From contig CAVQVT010000008.1 of the NCBI GenBank assembly GCA_963717255.1, positions 70,552 to 134,551 of the forward strand: DNA of 64,000 nt. Direction: 5' to 3'. The translations under genes were made by a program, and so were the position numbers. The DNA comes from CAIYQJ01 sp963717255. GTDB taxonomy: Bacteria > Chloroflexota > Limnocylindria > Limnocylindrales > CSP1-4. The notes under the pieces were generated by a model. That model saw only the letters and a program-made list of their open reading frames with translations. It made no database searches and was not told the DNA's origin. Below, in pieces: positions 16,945 through 25,890 of the stretch (its first letter is position 1; each line of letters opens with the position of its first letter).

Positions 16945-17901
16945 CTACCCGATCGAGAGGATCCGCCGCGGGTTCGCGACCGTCATCGTCGCGATGTCGG
17001 CGTCGGAGGCGCCACGCGCGCGCAGCGCCGGGAGGAACGTGGTCGCCAGGTACGCGTAGCCGTTGCCGTCGTAGAACGCGAGCTGGCTGTTGTCGCAGAC
17101 GTCCTGCGAGAGCAGGATCCGGTCGACGTGCCCGCGGGAGAGCATCTCGACGACCAGCTCGACCACGCGAGGCTCCCCCTTGCGCTCCATCGGCGTGAAC
17201 GCCATGCCCAGGAAGTCGCACTCGATGGACGCGCCGCGCTCCACGATCGCGAGCCAGTGCTGGAGCACGGGATGGGAGTCGCTGTGCCCGATGACGACGC
17301 GGGTGGGGTCGGCTCCCGACTCCTCCAGGATCGACAGCTGGCGGAGCCCGACGGGCGACATCACGGCGTGCGTGGTCACGGCCATCCCGGTGGCCCGGGA
17401 CGCCCGGCCGGCCGCGCGCAGCACACGCTCCTCCTGCGCCGAGACCCAGGGCTTGTGGACGCCGATCTCGCCGATGATCCCGGGCCGGACGCGCGTCCCG
17501 GACGCGTCCTCGCTCCCGGTCACGCCGTCGTGGAACTCGGCGATCATGACGTCCGCGAGCTCATCGACGCTACGCCGGTCGATGAGCGCCTCCGGCGGGT
17601 AGTACGGCTCCCGGTACCAGCCGGTCCCCATCACGACGAGCAGACCCGTGCGCGCCGAGATCCGCCGGAGCCACGAGGGGTCGCGGCCGATCCCGGGAAG
17701 CGTGACGTCGACGACGCACGTGCCGCCGACGGCGCGGAACCGCTCGAGCTCGGCCGCGATGAGGTCCTCGTCCGCGGTGAGCTCCCAGTAGTCGAACCGC
17801 TCGGGGATCCGCCAGAGGTGGCATTGCGTGTGCTCGTGCGGCAGCGTGAAGCCGAGGCGCTCGGGCGCCACGTCGCCGGTCACCGTTCGAACGAAGGGCA
17901 T
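16945..17901 (-). CDS. Phosphotriesterase-family metal-dependent hydrolase
   Basis: 318 residues of an amidohydrolase-like TIM barrel. Metal ligands are visible in order: HEH in TLPHEHTQCHLW, the bridging position as Glu in IIGEIGVHKPW, histidines in VTTHAVMSP and VIGHSDSHP, and the aspartate in LLSQDVCDN. The bridging carboxylated Lys of true phosphotriesterase is replaced by Glu, as in the phosphotriesterase-homology (PHP) and related lactonase-like groups. The ATG at 17901 has GGGGAGG at seven bases; the ATG at 17907 would leave no spacing. Substrate unknown; lactone or ester hydrolysis is more likely than organophosphate cleavage. Confidence 0.88.
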   Translation of the reverse strand: MPFVRTVTGDVAPERLGFTLPHEHTQCHLWRIPERFDYWELTADEDLIAAELERFRAVGGTCVVDVTLPGIGRDPSWLRRISARTGLLVVMGTGWYREPYYPPEALIDRRSVDELADVMIAEFHDGVTGSEDASGTRVRPGIIGEIGVHKPWVSAQEERVLRAAGRASRATGMAVTTHAVMSPVGLRQLSILEESGADPTRVVIGHSDSHPVLQHWLAIVERGASIECDFLGMAFTPMERKGEPRVVELVVEMLSRGHVDRILLSQDVCDNSQLAFYDGNGYAYLATTFLPALRARGASDADIATMTVANPRRILSIG

Positions 17902-17966
17902 CGACATCCTCCCCTGCTCCACCCGTTCCGCACCCGCCCGAAATCCTAGTCCGGTGCGCGGTCGCG

Positions 17967-17995
17967 TTGTGGGCGACCAACGAAGGTGCGATAGT
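17967..17995 (+). promoter_or_regulatory. Promoter of the amino-acid ABC transporter operon
   Basis: TTGTGG (17967-17972) and GATAGT (17990-17995) are separated by 17 bases, about 110 bases before the binding-protein ATG. No operator-like repeat was seen next to it. Confidence 0.5.
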
Positions 17996-18109
17996 GCGAG
18001 CGACCGCCCGTCCGACAGGGAAGTGTGTCCGACCCGCGGTCCGAGCGCCGGGTAGAGCGGCCTCGCCGCCGTGCCCGGCCCCGGTGGACCCATCGGCTTG
18101 GAGGAGACG

Positions 18110-19029
18110 ATGAAGGGAACCATGCGGCTGGCGACACTGCTCGCCGTCGCCGGACTGGTCGTGGCGGCCTGCTCGTCGAGCGGCTCCTCCCCCGCCCCAA
18201 CTGCCGCGCCCTCGGTCGCGCCCTCGGTCGCGCCGAGCGCGGAGGCATCGGTCGATCCGGACTCGCTGCTCGGCAAGGTGCTCGCGGCGAAGAAGGTCGT
18301 CATGTCCACGGACCCGCAGTACCCGCCGCAGTCCGAGATCAAGCCGGACGGCACGTACGAGGGCTTCGACATCGACGTCGGGAACGAGATCGCCAAGCGG
18401 CTGGGGGTGGCGATCGAGTTCGCGACCCCGAAGTGGGAGGTCATCACCGCCGGCTCCTGGAGTGGACGCTGGGACTTCAGCGTCGGCTCGATGACCGTCA
18501 CGACCCCGCGCGAGAAGATCCTGGCCTTCAGCACGCCGTACTACTACACGCCGGCCCAGATGGCCGCCTCGACCGCATCCGGCATCACCACGTATGACGG
18601 CCTGGCGGGGAAGACGATCTGCGTCGGCGCGGCGACGACGTACTTCGACTGGCTGAACGGCCAGCTCGACCTCGGCTCCGACACCTCGTCATCAAGGCGC
18701 AACCGCCTGCCGGCGCGAAGGTGACGACGCTCGACACCGACCGTCTCTGCGCGGAGACGATCAAGGCCGGCCGCAAGGAGTTCGAGGGCTGGCTCAGCTC
18801 GTCCACGACCGTCGCTCAGGCGATCACCGAGGGGCTGCCGCTCGTCGCGATCGGCGACCCGGTCTACTACGAGCCACTCGCCGTCGCCTTCGACAAGAGC
18901 GGCCCCGATCCGACGAGCATGATCGAGAAGGTCAACCAGATCATCGCCGACATGCGCGCCGACGGGACCTTGAAGGCCTTCTCCGAGAAGTGGTTCGGCC
19001 TCGACCTCACGACCGCACCAGGGAGCTGA
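18110..19029 (+). CDS. Polar amino-acid ABC transporter substrate-binding lipoprotein (single frameshift)
   Basis: Family 3 solute-binding protein. The lipoprotein signal ends LVVAACSSS; a Ser/Ala/Pro linker follows, then the ligand-binding fold (VVMSTDPQYPPQSEI, GFDIDVGNEIAKRLGV, WDFSVGSMTVTTPREKI, LAGKTICVGAATTYFDW, and at the C-terminus EKVNQIIADMRADGTLKAFS). The frame breaks at 18683-18685: GACACC-TCGTCATC should read GACACCCTCGTCATC (TLVIKAQPPAGAKV), i.e. one C is missing. Restored length is 306 aa. Start at 18110 is backed by GAGGAGA. Substrate class is polar or acidic amino acids by similarity; the exact ligand is not determinable. Confidence 0.88.
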
Positions 19030-19054
19030 CGCCGGCGAGCGGCTGATCACGTAC

Positions 19055-19079
19055 GGGGGCGTCCATCACGGACGCCCCC
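19055..19079 (+). terminator. Intercistronic hairpin between binding protein and permease
   Basis: Perfect 10-bp GC stem (19055-19064 with 19070-19079), loop ATCAC. Placed directly after the binding-protein gene, it may act as a partial terminator or RNA stabiliser so that binding protein is made in excess over permease, as in many ABC operons. Confidence 0.6.
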
Positions 19080-19109
19080 GTCGTCGTTTCCCGACGGGAG
19101 GAGGAGACA

Positions 19110-19967
19110 GTGACCGCATCGACCGGCGCGATCGGCGCGCCAGCCGGGGGCCTTGCCCCGGCCGAGCCCCCCAATCCGATCGTCCAGGCGATCGCCGCCC
19201 AGCGCCGCCGCCAGACGCTCCGGTTCCGGGCGATCTTCGTCCTGACCTGGATCGTCATGGTCGGGGCGATCGTCGGCTGGCTCTTCTCCGCTGGCAAGAT
19301 CGACACCACCTTCATCTCGACGTGGGGGCCCTACATCCTCGGTGGTATCGGGATCACCGTCCTGGTGGCGGTCTGCTCGATCGCCGTGGCCATCGTCTTC
19401 GCGGTCTTCGGAGCGCTCGGGCGCCTGAGCTCGAACCCCGTCATCTTCGCGGTCGCCACGCTCTACGTGTCGCTCGTGCGCGGCACTCCTCTCATCGTGC
19501 AGATCCTCTTCATCTACCTGGCCCTGCCCCAGATCTGGAGCGGCTTCGCCGAGATCCCGGCGATCGCACTCGGCATCTTCGCCCTCGCGTTCAACTACGG
19601 GGCGTACATGACGGAGACGTTCCGAGCGGGCATCCAGGCCGTTCCGCGCGGCCAGACGGAGGCCGCCCAGGCGCTCGGCATGCCGGGCCGGACCCGGATG
19701 CGGCGGATCGTGCTGCCCCAGGCGGTTCGGATCATCACCCCGGCCATCGGCAACGAGTTCATCTCGATGATCAAGGACTCGGCCCTCGTCTCGTACATGA
19801 GCGTGGAGGAGCTCCTGTGGCGGGCCCAGCGCGTCGGCCAGTCGAACTTCCGCTCCCTCGAGACACTGCTCATCGCAGCCGCGATCTACTGGATGCTGAC
19901 GATCGTTCTGTCGATCTTCCAGGACCGCCTGGAGAGGCGGATGGCCGAGAGCGACCGGCGGATCTGA
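19110..19967 (+). CDS. Amino-acid ABC transporter permease (HisM/GlnP family)
   Basis: 285 residues, starting GTG at 19110 after GAGGAGGAGACA. An N-terminal extension with one membrane helix precedes the conserved permease core: ILGGIGITVLVAVCSIAVAI, the TM region with VSLVRGTPLIVQILFIYLAL, and the EAA loop YMTETFRAGIQAVPRGQTEA followed by AQALGMPGRT, which contacts the ATPase. A single permease gene suggests a homodimeric channel. Third element of the operon with the binding protein and the ATPase. Confidence 0.94.
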   Translation: MTASTGAIGAPAGGLAPAEPPNPIVQAIAAQRRRQTLRFRAIFVLTWIVMVGAIVGWLFSAGKIDTTFISTWGPYILGGIGITVLVAVCSIAVAIVFAVFGALGRLSSNPVIFAVATLYVSLVRGTPLIVQILFIYLALPQIWSGFAEIPAIALGIFALAFNYGAYMTETFRAGIQAVPRGQTEAAQALGMPGRTRMRRIVLPQAVRIITPAIGNEFISMIKDSALVSYMSVEELLWRAQRVGQSNFRSLETLLIAAAIYWMLTIVLSIFQDRLERRMAESDRRI

Positions 19968-19980
19968 GGGAGACCCGACG

Positions 19981-20838
19981 ATGACGATGACGACCACGGC
20001 CGCCAGGCACGACCAGCTCTCCGAGCTCCACGATCCGTTCGCGGCCCCGGGGGCGCTGACCCCGCCGGGCGTCGGCCCGATCGTGCGCGCGCTGGCGATC
20101 GAGAAGTACTTCGGCAGCAACCACGTCCTCCGCGGCTGCACGCTGGAGGTCTACCCTCGCGAGACGATCTGCCTCATCGGCCGGTCGGGATCGGGGAAGA
20201 GCACGCTCCTGCGCTGCCTGAACTTCCTTGAGGAGCCCACGGCGGGCGCGGTCGAGATCGACGGGCTCCGGATCGACGCCGACCCGCTCCACTCGCGCAG
20301 CCGGGACCACCGGGAGAACATCCGGCAGATCCGCATGCGGGCCCAGATGGTCTTCCAGGAGTTCAACCTCTTCCCGCACATGAAGGTGATCGACAACCTG
20401 ATCGAGGCGCCGGTCCGGGTGAAGGGCGTCCCGCGCGACGAGGCGATCGCCACGGCCGAGAAGTACCTCGACAAGGTCGGTCTTTCCGAGAAGCGCGACG
20501 AGTTCCCTGCCCGCCTCTCCGGCGGCCAGAAGCAGCGCGTGGCCATCGCCCGCGCCCTCACGATGGAGCCCAAGGTCCTCCTGTTCGACGAGCCCACGTC
20601 GGCCCTCGACCCGGAGCTCGTCGGCGAGGTGCTGAAGGTCATGGCGGAGCTCGCGCACGAAGGGGCGACGATGCTCGTCGTGACCCACGAGATGGCCTTC
20701 GCCAAGGAGGCCGCGGACCGCGTCTACTACATCGACCAGGGCGCCTTCCTCGAGGTCGGTCCGCCCGACCAGGTGATCGATGCCCCCAACAACCCGAGCA
20801 CCGAGAAGTTCCTCGCGCGGCTCCTCGGGAAGGCGTAG
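19981..20838 (+). CDS. Amino-acid ABC transporter ATP-binding protein (GlnQ/HisP family)
   Basis: 285 residues. Walker A GRSGSGKST, Q-loop MVFQEFNLFPHM, signature LSGGQKQRVAIARAL, Walker B VLLFDEPTSALD and switch histidine VVTHEM are all intact. The RSGSGKST and QEFNLFPH forms are typical of polar amino-acid importers. A 38-residue N-terminal extension is unusual but low complexity. It energises the permease encoded 13 bases upstream. Confidence 0.95.
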   Translation: MTMTTTAARHDQLSELHDPFAAPGALTPPGVGPIVRALAIEKYFGSNHVLRGCTLEVYPRETICLIGRSGSGKSTLLRCLNFLEEPTAGAVEIDGLRIDADPLHSRSRDHRENIRQIRMRAQMVFQEFNLFPHMKVIDNLIEAPVRVKGVPRDEAIATAEKYLDKVGLSEKRDEFPARLSGGQKQRVAIARALTMEPKVLLFDEPTSALDPELVGEVLKVMAELAHEGATMLVVTHEMAFAKEAADRVYYIDQGAFLEVGPPDQVIDAPNNPSTEKFLARLLGKA

Positions 20839-20841
20839 GCG

Positions 20842-21159
20842 ATGACTTCCACGGTGGCGGTCACCTGTCCCAGCTGTGGCGTCTCGCGCGAGACCGGGCT
20901 CTGCGGGTACGCGTCCGGTTCGTTCGTCGAGCGCGTCCTCGTCGGCGACCGCGAGATCACGTGTCGCGTGTGCGGCTACATCGGCTCGATGGACGAGGTG
21001 CACGACGTCAGGCTGAGCACCACCATGGACCCGGCGAGTCGCGCGATCCCCCGATCCGACCTCACGATGGGCGAGGTTCGCGAGAAGGCGCGGGCGCTGC
21101 TCATCGGGGACGGCATCTCCGAGGACGCGATCGCGCGGATGACGCTCGTCGAACGCTGA
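20842..21159 (+). CDS. Small zinc-ribbon protein at the end of the amino-acid transport operon
   Basis: 105 residues starting three bases after the ATPase stop. Two CxxC pairs, CPSC (about residues 9-12) and CRVC (about 41-44), form a zinc ribbon, with GYASGSFVERVLVGDREITC between them and GYIGSMDEVHDVR after. The C-terminal half is helical (TMGEVREKARALLIGDGISE). No family is recognised; its place in the operon suggests a regulatory or accessory role in amino-acid uptake, but nothing in the sequence proves this. Confidence 0.65.
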   Translation: MTSTVAVTCPSCGVSRETGLCGYASGSFVERVLVGDREITCRVCGYIGSMDEVHDVRLSTTMDPASRAIPRSDLTMGEVREKARALLIGDGISEDAIARMTLVER

Positions 21160-21288
21160 TGCCCGCAGGGTCCCCGCTGCCGTCCCCGAGCCTGCGCGGG
21201 GGACGGTCGGAGCGCCGGCCGGTGCCTGACGGCGCGGTCGGCGGGCGCCGCCCGGCACGTGACGCCGGCACGACCGGGGACCGGGCCC

Positions 21289-21918
21289 GTGTCTGACGAC
21301 GAGATCCGGACGGTCTCCGGCGAGGTCCTCGACGACGGCGGGGGCCTCCCGGCGGGCGCGCCCGGCACGGACGACGGCTGGCCGCCGGATGCCGGGCGCA
21401 TCGAGGTCCGCACCTTCGACCTGCGCGGCCCCGCCCTCCCGGGCGGCCTCGCCGTCTGGGTCGGCGCGATCCTCGTGGGGCTGGGCCTCTACCTGGTCCT
21501 CTCGGCGACCTTCCCGGCCGTCGCCGCGGCCGGCTCCGTGGTCGTTGCTGCCGCCGGCGCGGTCCTCCTCGTCCTCGGCCTGAGCCGGCGGCGAGGGTCG
21601 TGGGCCGTCTACGCCGGGGCGATCGTCCTCGCGGGCGGGCTCGCCGGCCTGGGCCAGGCCGTGGGGCTCCTCCCGGGCGGCGGCTGGACGACGCTGGCGA
21701 TCGGCCTTGCGCTCCTCGGGCTCGGCGCCTGGCGTGCGGGCCGCGGCGCGGGCGGCCGGACGCTCACGGTCGTCGGCGCGGTGCTCGCCGCCGTCGGCGG
21801 CATCCAGGCGGCCGGGTCGGTGATCCCCGGGTTCCCGAGCCTCGGCCAGCTCGTCGTCCCGGTGGTGCTCCTCGGGATCGGTGCGCTCGTGCTCTCGCGG
21901 GCGCTCCGCGGGCGCTGA
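21289..21918 (+). CDS. Multi-span membrane protein, hypothetical
   Basis: About 209 residues from the GTG at 21289 (a GTG at 21259 is an alternative). A hydrophilic N-terminus of some 50 residues is followed by about seven Ala/Gly/Val/Leu-rich helices with short turns such as LSRRRGSW and RAGRGAGGR. No motif or family is recognised. It lies 130 bases after the zinc-ribbon gene on the same strand and converges on a class III aminotransferase. Confidence 0.6.
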   Translation: MSDDEIRTVSGEVLDDGGGLPAGAPGTDDGWPPDAGRIEVRTFDLRGPALPGGLAVWVGAILVGLGLYLVLSATFPAVAAAGSVVVAAAGAVLLVLGLSRRRGSWAVYAGAIVLAGGLAGLGQAVGLLPGGGWTTLAIGLALLGLGAWRAGRGAGGRTLTVVGAVLAAVGGIQAAGSVIPGFPSLGQLVVPVVLLGIGALVLSRALRGR

Positions 21919-21933
21919 GGCCCTCGGGACCGG

Positions 21934-21950
21934 GCGGCCGACCCGGCCGC
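21934..21950. terminator. Short hairpin between convergent genes
   Basis: GCGGCCG (21934-21940), loop ACC, CGGCCGC (21944-21950). A modest stem located between two convergent stops; possible weak terminator. Confidence 0.35.
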
Positions 21951-21977
21951 TCCTCGGCGGCGGCCCGGCGGAGCCCC

Positions 21978-23349
21978 CTACCCTTCCGGCGCGACCTTCG
22001 CGATCGCGGCGTCGATCGCCACGTGCAGCCCGGCCGCGATCCGCTCGAGCTCGTCCTCGGTGACGACGAACGGCGGCCCCAGCAGGATCATGTCGCCGTT
22101 CGTCCCGTCCGCGCAGCCGGTCCCCGAGTAGACGAGGACGCCGGCCTCGCGCGCGGCCCCGACGATCGCCTCGGTGAGCTTCGTCGCCCGCGGGAAGGCC
22201 GCCTTCGTCTCCCGGTCCGCGACCAGCTCGACCGCCACCATGAGGCCCCGGCCCCGCACGTCCCCGACGAACCGATGGCCGCCCAGCCGGTCCTCGAGGA
22301 GCCCACGGAGGACCTCGCCCTTCGCGACGGACGCCGCCACGAGGTCCTCGTCGCGGATGATCCGCAGCACCTCGCGCGCGACCGTCGCGCCGCCGATCGA
22401 GTGGCTGTACGTGAAGCCGTGGACGAACCCGCCGCCCTCGACGACGATCCGGTGGACCCGGTCGCTCGTCGCGACGAACCCGAACGGCCAGTAGCCGGAC
22501 GTGGCGCCCTTGGCGGCGACGACGATGTCCGGCTTCACGCCCCAGTGGTCCATCCCGAACCAGGTGCCCGTCCGCCCGAACCCGGTCATGACCTCGTCGG
22601 CGATGAGGAGCACCCCGTGCCGCCGGCAGACATCGGCGATCGCGTGCCAGTACCCGTCGTCGGGCGCGACCGCCCCCAGGGTCGCTCCCACGATCGGCTC
22701 GGCGACGAACGCTGCGACGCTCGCCGGCCCCGCGGAGAGGATCGTCCGCTCGAGCTCGAGCGCGAGCGCCGCGGGGTCGGCGAGCGCGTTCGCGCCGGGC
22801 TCGTCCGCGCGGTACGGGTACGCGGCCGAGACGTGGCGGAAGCGGCCCAGCCACGCCTCGTACGGGCGCCGGAGCGGGCGCCGGCCGGAGAGGTCGAGCG
22901 CGCCGAGCGTGTTCCCGTGGTAGCTCCCCCACCGGGCGATGACCGTCCAGCGCTCCGTCTCGCCGCGAGCGATGTGATAGGCCCGTGCGAGCTTGAGCGC
23001 CGTCTCGATCGCCTCGGAGCCCCCGCTCACCGGGTAGACGGCCGCCGGGCCCGTCGACGGGGATCAGCGGGCCGACCTCGGCGGCGTACGCCTCGAGCGC
23101 CTCCGACGTGAACGCGGTCCCGTGGGCGTACGCGATCTCGCCGAGCTGCCGGCCGACCGCGTCGGCGACGCTCCGGCGCCCGTGTCCCACGTTCACGACG
23201 ACCGCCCCGCCGGCGGCGTCAAGGTACGCACGGCCTTCCGTGTCCCAGATCGTCGTCCCCTCGGCGCGGGCGGCGACGGGGAGAGTGCGCCCGGGGGCGC
23301 GGGAGAAGACGCGGCCGGCGACCGCGTAGGGCTCGGCATCCATGCTCAT
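21978..23349 (-). CDS. Class III PLP-dependent aminotransferase (single frameshift)
   Basis: Restored length about 456 residues. Motifs: LDAAGGAVVVNVGHG, SGGSEAIETALKLARAYH, SYHGNTLGALDLSGRRP, the cofactor aspartate in LIADEVMTGFGRTG, and the PLP lysine in AAKGATSGYWPFG. The N-terminal frame ends at PLIPVDGP and the rest continues as AAVYPVSGGSEA; an extra C in the GGGCCCGG run (23047-23052) explains the break. TAGACT at 23356-23361 stands six bases before the ATG at 23349, supporting MSMDAEPY as a leaderless start. It resembles omega-amino acid/aspartate-family aminotransferases; amino donor and acceptor are unknown. Confidence 0.87.
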
Positions 23350-23440
23350 GGGGCGAGTCTACGTCGGGCGGCAGGGACGGGCGGCGCGGGACCACGATCC
23401 CGGGCGAGAACGCCATCGGCAGGCAGGCCCGGGGACGCGT

Positions 23441-23474
23441 CGACGCCCGCCGGACCGGGGTCCGGCGGGCGTCG
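23441..23474. terminator. Strong hairpin terminator of the sulfur operon
   Basis: Perfect 15-bp stem (23441-23455 with 23460-23474) and loop CGGG. It lies about 50 bases beyond the stop of the SQR-like gene and ends the arsR-dsrE-tusA-dsrE2-tusA-sqr unit before the aminotransferase promoter. Confidence 0.78.
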
Positions 23475-23521
23475 GAGGGGGTTCGATCGAGGAGCTGCCG
23501 GATCGGCCGCCACCTGCCCGG

Positions 23522-24679
23522 CTAGACGCGACCCTTCGGGACGGTCCGCCAGTACGTCTTGTTGAAGACGATCTTGCCGAGGTGCCAGACCCTGTTCGGC
23601 TTCGGCGGCTTCGGCGGGTTGTTGTAGTCGAACTGGAGGAGGGTCCCCTTCCCGTCGCCCACCTCGAAGAAGCACATGACCTTGCCTTCGTAGCTCGCGT
23701 GCTTCCCGGCCGGCTTCCGGCCCTGGACGTTCGCCGCCACCTGCTCGGCGACCACGGGAGCCTCGAAGTGCGCCGTGGAGCCGGCCTTGGAGAGCGGGAG
23801 GTCCGTCGCATCGCCGAGGGCGAAGACGTTGTCGCGCCCGCCGACCTTGAGGGTGTGGCGGTCCGTGGGGAGCCAGCCGCCCGGCGCAGCCGCGAGACCC
23901 GCGTCGATGACCAGCTGGGCGCCTGCGTGCGGCGGGACGAGGATGAGGAGATCGTAGGCCAGGTCCTCGCCCTCGAGGCTCTTCACGACCTTCGCGGCGG
24001 GGTCGATCTCCTCGACGTTGAAGAACGTGTGGAGCTCGATCCCCTTCTCCTCCAGGATCGGCGTCGCCATCTCTGAGACGCTCTCGATCGTGAAGGCGCG
24101 GCCGATCGGCGAGCAGTAGTGCAGCGTCGTCTTCTCGCGGAGCCCGCGCTCGCGGAGCTCGGACTCGATGAGGAACGCGACCTCGAGCGGCGCCGGCGGG
24201 CACTTGTACGGCATCCCGGCGATCCCGATGACGATCGTGCCGCCGGTGAACGCGTCGAGCGCCTTCCGGAGCTTCTTCGCCGCGGCGGCACTGTAGAAGT
24301 GGTGCGCCTCCTCCGCGAAGTGGTCGATCCGCTCGGGGAGGATCCGCGAGCCCGTCGCGAGGACGAGCTGGTCGTAGCCGAGGCGGTCGCCGTTGTCGAG
24401 CTCGACCGCCCGGCCGTCGACGTCGATCTTCGTGGCGTTGGCGACCACGAGGTTCACGCGGCCGTCGAGGAGCCCACGCTCGGGCCGGACGAGCTTCTGC
24501 GCGCTCTCGCCGCCCATGGCGATGTACATGAACCCGGGCTGGTACACGTGCTGGCCGGTCGAGTCGACGACCGTGACCTCCGCCTGCCCGGCGGCGATCT
24601 CCCTCTTGAGCTGGCGGGAGATGAGGTTGGCCGACAGCGTGCCGCCGACCCCGCCCCCGAGGACGAGAACGCGCTTCAT
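23522..24679 (-). CDS. Sulfide:quinone oxidoreductase-like FAD protein
   Basis: 385 residues. The Rossmann motif LGGGVGGTLSANL binds FAD at the N-terminus; ATGSRILPE and NVFALGDATDLPLSKAGSTA are the second and third FAD contacts. Cysteines C160 (PYKCPP) and C336 (VMCFFEV) correspond in place to the two catalytic cysteines of SQR; a third cysteine near residue 128 is missing. SQR oxidises sulfide at the membrane surface, passes electrons to quinone and makes polysulfide or persulfide. Last gene of an operon with two TusA-like and two DsrE-like sulfur carriers, which fits persulfide handover. A related NAD(P)H or CoA-disulfide role cannot be excluded. Confidence 0.85.
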   Translation of the reverse strand: MKRVLVLGGGVGGTLSANLISRQLKREIAAGQAEVTVVDSTGQHVYQPGFMYIAMGGESAQKLVRPERGLLDGRVNLVVANATKIDVDGRAVELDNGDRLGYDQLVLATGSRILPERIDHFAEEAHHFYSAAAAKKLRKALDAFTGGTIVIGIAGMPYKCPPAPLEVAFLIESELRERGLREKTTLHYCSPIGRAFTIESVSEMATPILEEKGIELHTFFNVEEIDPAAKVVKSLEGEDLAYDLLILVPPHAGAQLVIDAGLAAAPGGWLPTDRHTLKVGGRDNVFALGDATDLPLSKAGSTAHFEAPVVAEQVAANVQGRKPAGKHASYEGKVMCFFEVGDGKGTLLQFDYNNPPKPPKPNRVWHLGKIVFNKTYWRTVPKGRV

Positions 24680-24685
24680 GACTCT

Positions 24686-24934
24686 CTACTTCATCTTCAC
24701 GACGATGATCTCGTCGTACCCGTCGCGGGGGAAGACGCCGACCAGCGTGTGGCCGGCCTTCTCGACCCACTTCGGGATGTCCGTCTTGCTGCCCTTGTCG
24801 GCCGACAGGATGGCGAGAACGTCGCCGACCTGGCCCTCCTTGATCCCGCGGATCAGCTCCATGAGCGGGCCGGGGCAGAACGAGCCGCGCGCGTCGATCG
24901 TGCGCGTGACGGCGGGCATGGCGGTGTCGGTCAC
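24686..24934 (-). CDS. tusA: TusA-family sulfur carrier (second copy)
   Basis: 82 residues from the GTG at 24934, chosen because GAAGGAAGGG lies at good spacing in front of it. The TusA signature is DARGSFCPGPLMEL with the sulfur-carrying cysteine in the CPxP motif, followed by KGSKTDIPKWVEKAGHTLVG. TusA proteins receive persulfide sulfur and pass it to DsrE-type or thiolation partners. Six bases upstream of the SQR-like gene and downstream of a DsrE2-like gene. Confidence 0.92.
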   Translation of the reverse strand: MTDTAMPAVTRTIDARGSFCPGPLMELIRGIKEGQVGDVLAILSADKGSKTDIPKWVEKAGHTLVGVFPRDGYDEIIVVKMK

Positions 24935-25006
24935 GATGTCCCTTCCTTCGTGGAGAAGCGTGGTGCTGGTGCGCATCGGGGCGGCGGAGCCGCTCCGATG
25001 CGGGGG

Positions 25007-25582
25007 TCAGATGAAGAGCGGCGCGCTGCCCTCGGACATGAGGCCGATGACGGTCGCGGCCCCGACAGGCTCGCCCATGCCGTCGATGAGGTCGTCCTGC
25101 TTCAGGCCGTACATGTCCATCGTCATCTGGCACGGCATGAACTCGACGCCCATGAGCTGGGCGGCCTCGAGGAGGTCCTTGGGGCTCGCGACGTTGTACT
25201 TCTTCGCGAGCGACCGCATCATCCACGGGCCCATGCCGAGGAAGTTCATCTTGCTGAGCTTCCGGTGCGAGATCCCCGGCCGCTGCATGAAGGCGAGCAT
25301 CTTCTGCATCCAGTTGTCGCCCGTGATCCGCCTCGAATCCTTGACGAAGGTCTGGAGACCCCAGAACGTGACGAACACGCGGGTCTTCACGCCCATCGCC
25401 GCGCCGGTGGATGCGAGGATCATGGTCGCCCACGTCCTCTCCAGGTCGCCGCTGTAGCAGATGATGAGGATGTCATGCGCCGCGGGCTGCTCGGCGACCG
25501 GCGCGGGCGCCGGGGCCGGCTCGGGCACCTGGTCCACGTCGCGGCCGGCGATGTCCACGGGATTGTCGATCGTCTGGGTCAT
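25007..25582 (-). CDS. DsrE/DsrF/DrsH-like (DsrE2-type) sulfur-transfer protein
   Basis: 191 residues. A Pro/Ala-rich N-terminal extension (about 35 residues) precedes a DsrE fold: HDILIICYSGDLERTWATMI, RVFVTFWGLQTFVKD, KMNFLGMGPWMMRSLAKKYN and LMGVEFMPCQMTMDMYGLKQ. C151 in the FMPCQMTMD motif is the likely sulfur-binding residue; C42 is additional. The long middle helix with Met and Trp residues is typical of DsrE2, which can associate with membranes. It belongs to the sulfur operon between two TusA genes. Confidence 0.87.
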   Translation of the reverse strand: MTQTIDNPVDIAGRDVDQVPEPAPAPAPVAEQPAAHDILIICYSGDLERTWATMILASTGAAMGVKTRVFVTFWGLQTFVKDSRRITGDNWMQKMLAFMQRPGISHRKLSKMNFLGMGPWMMRSLAKKYNVASPKDLLEAAQLMGVEFMPCQMTMDMYGLKQDDLIDGMGEPVGAATVIGLMSEGSAPLFI

Positions 25583-25600
25583 CGGAGGATCCCCTTCCGG

Positions 25601-25837
25601 CTACTTCTTGCGGAGGACGAAGCGGTAGACGCCGCCGTCGACCGTCTGCTCGACGAGCTCGTTGCCGGTCGACTTCGCCCATGCGGCGAAATCCTTCGTG
25701 GAGCCCGCGTCGGTCGAGAGGACCTCGAGGAGAGCCCCCGACGGGACGTCCTTGATCGCCTGTGCGGTCTTGACGATCGGCATCGGGCAGCTGAGGCCCT
25801 TCGCGTCGACCGTCTTGGCGATCTCGAGCGCTGTCAT
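25601..25837 (-). CDS. tusA: TusA-family sulfur carrier (first copy)
   Basis: 78 residues starting at the ATG at 25837 after AGAAAGGAACG. Signature VDAKGLSCPMPIVKTAQAIK with the CPMP cysteine that carries the persulfide. STKDFAAWAKSTGNELVEQT is the usual TusA C-terminal helix and strand. This copy differs from the second in the CPxP and flanking residues, so the two probably serve different partners rather than being a recent duplication. Confidence 0.93.
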   Translation of the reverse strand: MTALEIAKTVDAKGLSCPMPIVKTAQAIKDVPSGALLEVLSTDAGSTKDFAAWAKSTGNELVEQTVDGGVYRFVLRKK

Positions 25838-25890
25838 GTGGTCGTTCCTTTCTTCCGCGACCCCTGCGGGCCGCACCGTGGTGACGCAGG

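Noticed and set aside
19870..23349. Long minus-strand open frame across the ABC transporter genes
   Set aside because: Only its first 100 codons are real (N-terminus of the aminotransferase before its frameshift); the remainder is antisense shadow of other genes.
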